Both the position numbers and the translations under genes were made by a program. A stretch of DNA of 39,072 nucleotides from Flavobacterium sp. (GTDB lineage: Bacteria; Bacteroidota; Bacteroidia; Flavobacteriales; Flavobacteriaceae). Where the stretch lies: positions 382-39,453 of the forward strand of contig DNNO01000003.1 in NCBI GenBank assembly GCA_003497625.1. The letters are read 5' to 3'. The notes beneath the pieces are model-generated. The model did no database searches. It saw only the letters and a program-made list of their open reading frames with translations, and had not been told where the DNA came from. Shown piece by piece: positions 37,360 through 39,072 of this stretch. Position 1 is the stretch's first letter. Each line of letters starts with the position of its first letter.

Positions 37360-39072
37360 TTAACGGTTTAGATATAAATATCCTGATCTGTCATGATTTT
37401 TATTTTCTTCATCTGTATATTTCAGAATATAAAAATAGGTTCCATCTGGTAAAAGTTCATTTTTGTTAATGGTATTTTTACCTTCAGATATTCCTTTGAA
37501 AGATTTAAGATTATTATCATACCCTCTTTCGTCATAAACTAAAATTCCCCATCTGTTATAAATTTCTACTGTATTATCTGGATAACATTCAAGTCCGTCG
37601 ATGAAAAAGAAATCATTCGAGCTATCATCATTTGGTGAAACTGCATTGTAAACTGTAATATCACAAGCTGGTAACACCACACAATCGTCATTTACGTTTA
37701 GGTAAATTTCATAAATCATTGGACAAGCATCATCTTCTAATTCCACTATGTATCTTATGGTGTAATATCCTAAAGTTACATTTGAAGGATTAAAAATACT
37801 ACCTGTTAATCCGCCAGAATTGGTAACTTCTACCCATGTTCCATTTGTAGGAATTGAATCGTCTAATATAGTAAATAAATCTATTGGATTTTCTTCAATA
37901 CAAATTGCAAAAGGAATTGCATCAAACGGTTCTTCAACACTTACGTTAATTGTTTGAGTAAAGCTAGCTTCGTTTCCACAATTATCTGAAACAATCCATT
38001 CACGTACAATTACATAAGCGTAAATTGAAATGATAGTAGAAGTTTCGTTGTAAACTACATCTTGAATTCCTGAACAATTATCAGTAAAAACTAATTCTGG
38101 TATTTCTGGAATTTCAGAACATAAAACGCTGATTTGAGCATCTAAAGGTGTAGTTAAAACAGGAGGTGTGTTGTCAAAAACAGTTATTGTTTGGGTATAA
38201 CTTGAACTGTTATTACAGCTATCAGTTATGGTCCAAGTTCTGCTGATGATATATTCTCCTTCACATTGCGATTCTTCTCTGTCGATTGTATCTAAAACAG
38301 TTATAGTTACTTCACCACAATTATCAGAACCCGACATATTTGCTGGATTTGGAATAGCGTCACAAGAAACACTAATATCTTGAGGTAATTCGCTTGTAAA
38401 GATTGGATCAGTATCGTCAATGATGGTAAATGTTGCTGAAGTAGTAGAAGAATTTCCACAGTTATCAGTAGCAGTAAAAGTCACTGTAGCCGAACCAGTT
38501 GCACCACAAGTATCAGAAACCGAAGCGAAGTTATTGGTCCAAGTTACAGTAGAACAAACATCCGAAGCCACAGCGCCACCGTTTGAAGCTAACCAAGCGT
38601 TAAGTTGAGCGGTATTTCCAGCACCATCACATTGTACTTCTAAATTCGAAGCTTGAGTAGTGATTGTTGGATCAGTATCGTCAATGATAGTAAAGGTTGC
38701 TGAAGTAGTAGAAGCATTTCCACAGTTATCAGTTGCAGTGAATGTTACTGTAGCAGAACCTGTCGCTCCACAAGTATCAGAAACGGATGCGAAGTTATTG
38801 CTCCAAGTTACATTCGAACAAACATCCGAAGCTACAGCGCCACCGTTTGAAGCTAACCAAGCGTTAAGTTGAGCAGTATTTCCATTACCATCACATTGCA
38901 CTTCTAAATTAGCAGCTTGAGTAGTGATAGTTGGATCGGTATCGTCAATGATAGTAAAGGTTGCTGAAGTAGTAGAAGCATTTCCACAGTTATCAGTAGC
39001 CGTAAAAGTTACTGTAGCAGAACCCGTTGCTCCACAAGTATCAGAAACGGATGCGAAGTTATTGCTCCAAGT
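37360..39072 (-). CDS. Large repeat-containing T9SS type B (CHU_C) surface protein, N-terminus missing
   Basis: At least 570 residues; the frame is open through the right edge, so the true start lies outside. A TTG/GTG-like start at 38901 is only a valine (GTG) inside a repeat. The N-terminal part in view holds near-identical 88-residue units (containing LNAWLASNGGAVASDVC, WSNNFASVSDTCGATGSATV, TATDNCGNASTTSATFTI). Degenerate Ig/HYR-like units follow, with TDNCG or DNCG motifs. The last ~90 residues (YNAVSPNDDSSNDFFFIDGLECYPDNTVEIYNRWG, GTYFYILKY, GYLYLNR) form a gliding-motility-associated type B sorting domain. It is probably a cell-surface adhesin. Confidence 0.9.
   Translation of the reverse strand, partial: TWSNNFASVSDTCGATGSATVTFTATDNCGNASTTSATFTIIDDTDPTITTQAANLEVQCDGNGNTAQLNAWLASNGGAVASDVCSNVTWSNNFASVSDTCGATGSATVTFTATDNCGNASTTSATFTIIDDTDPTITTQASNLEVQCDGAGNTAQLNAWLASNGGAVASDVCSTVTWTNNFASVSDTCGATGSATVTFTATDNCGNSSTTSATFTIIDDTDPIFTSELPQDISVSCDAIPNPANMSGSDNCGEVTITVLDTIDREESQCEGEYIISRTWTITDSCNNSSSYTQTITVFDNTPPVLTTPLDAQISVLCSEIPEIPELVFTDNCSGIQDVVYNETSTIISIYAYVIVREWIVSDNCGNEASFTQTINVSVEEPFDAIPFAICIEENPIDLFTILDDSIPTNGTWVEVTNSGGLTGSIFNPSNVTLGYYTIRYIVELEDDACPMIYEIYLNVNDDCVVLPACDITVYNAVSPNDDSSNDFFFIDGLECYPDNTVEIYNRWGILVYDERGYDNNLKSFKGISEGKNTINKNELLPDGTYFYILKYTDEENKNHDRSGYLYLNR
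38395..39072 (-). repeat. 264-bp tandem repeats in the CHU_C-type gene
   Basis: The sequence repeats with a period of exactly 264 bases (88 codons): for example ATTTCCACA at 38452, 38716 and 38980, and GTTTGAAGCT at 38581 and 38845. Between two units only four residues differ in the first ~77 of the 88. At least two and a half copies are present, and the array continues past the window edge. Confidence 0.9.

Noticed and set aside
38420-38872. Two plus-strand open frames with near-identical sequence
   Set aside because: They are antisense shadows of the tandem repeats in the CHU_C-type gene and differ in no way expected of genes.
38395-39072. CRISPR array
   Set aside because: The repeats are 264 bases long, contiguous and protein-coding, without spacers.

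Overview
The window looks like chromosomal DNA from a member of the Flavobacteriaceae, most likely Flavobacterium or a close relative. The evidence is the low G+C content, type IX secretion (T9SS) sorting domains, a PorP/SprF protein, MarR-fad and BshB1 genes, and several promoters that fit the Bacteroidetes pattern TTG-N17-23-TAnnTTTG. Almost every gene is an ordinary flavobacterial chromosomal gene. I see no prophage, insertion sequence, CRISPR array or plasmid functions.

Layout. 1-1.5 kb: the first codons of a gene leaving the left edge, a YkgJ-type cysteine-cluster protein, tRNA-Arg(ACG) and apt. 1.5-9.3 kb: a fatty-acid degradation block on the minus strand (MarR regulator, HAD/crotonase fusion, thiolase, acyl-CoA dehydrogenase) plus a separately transcribed acyl-CoA ligase. 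A perfect 28-bp palindrome covers the marR promoter, and a degenerate copy lies upstream of the ligase gene, which suggests one regulon. 9.4-13.7 kb: a DMT-family transporter, then a plus-strand group of cupin, AraC-type regulator with a degenerate metal-binding-like N-terminus, beta-barrel outer membrane protein, YtxH protein and two lipoproteins, probably an envelope-stress group. 13.7-19.8 kb: purL, which carries an in-frame REP-like repeat, then a DUF1579-type lipoprotein and a beta-helix lipoprotein. 19.9-22.4 kb: hotdog thioesterase, isochorismate synthase (menaquinone pathway), bshB1 (bacillithiol) and tRNA-His(GTG).

22.4-31.4 kb: a SIMPL-domain protein; a single-pass membrane protein coupled to a small secreted protein; a T9SS-exported endonuclease I behind an RsmB-type rRNA methyltransferase; an Arg/Gly/Ser-rich exported protein; a YCF48/BNR-like protein; and an ECF sigma, membrane anti-sigma and Spy-like operon. 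31.4-39.1 kb: pdxH, a CAP-domain lipoprotein, an unusual protein with lipoyl-like segments and a C-terminal GIY-YIG (T5orf172-like) domain, then a T9SS operon made of a CHU_C-type adhesin with 264-bp tandem repeats (cut by the right edge), PorP/SprF and an OmpA-family protein.

The least expected items are the fad operator pair, the repeat insertion inside purL, the lipoyl-like/GIY-YIG fusion, the AraC protein with half a CxxC motif, and the membrane-anchored HTH-like protein. All functions are inferred from sequence reading alone; no database search was run.
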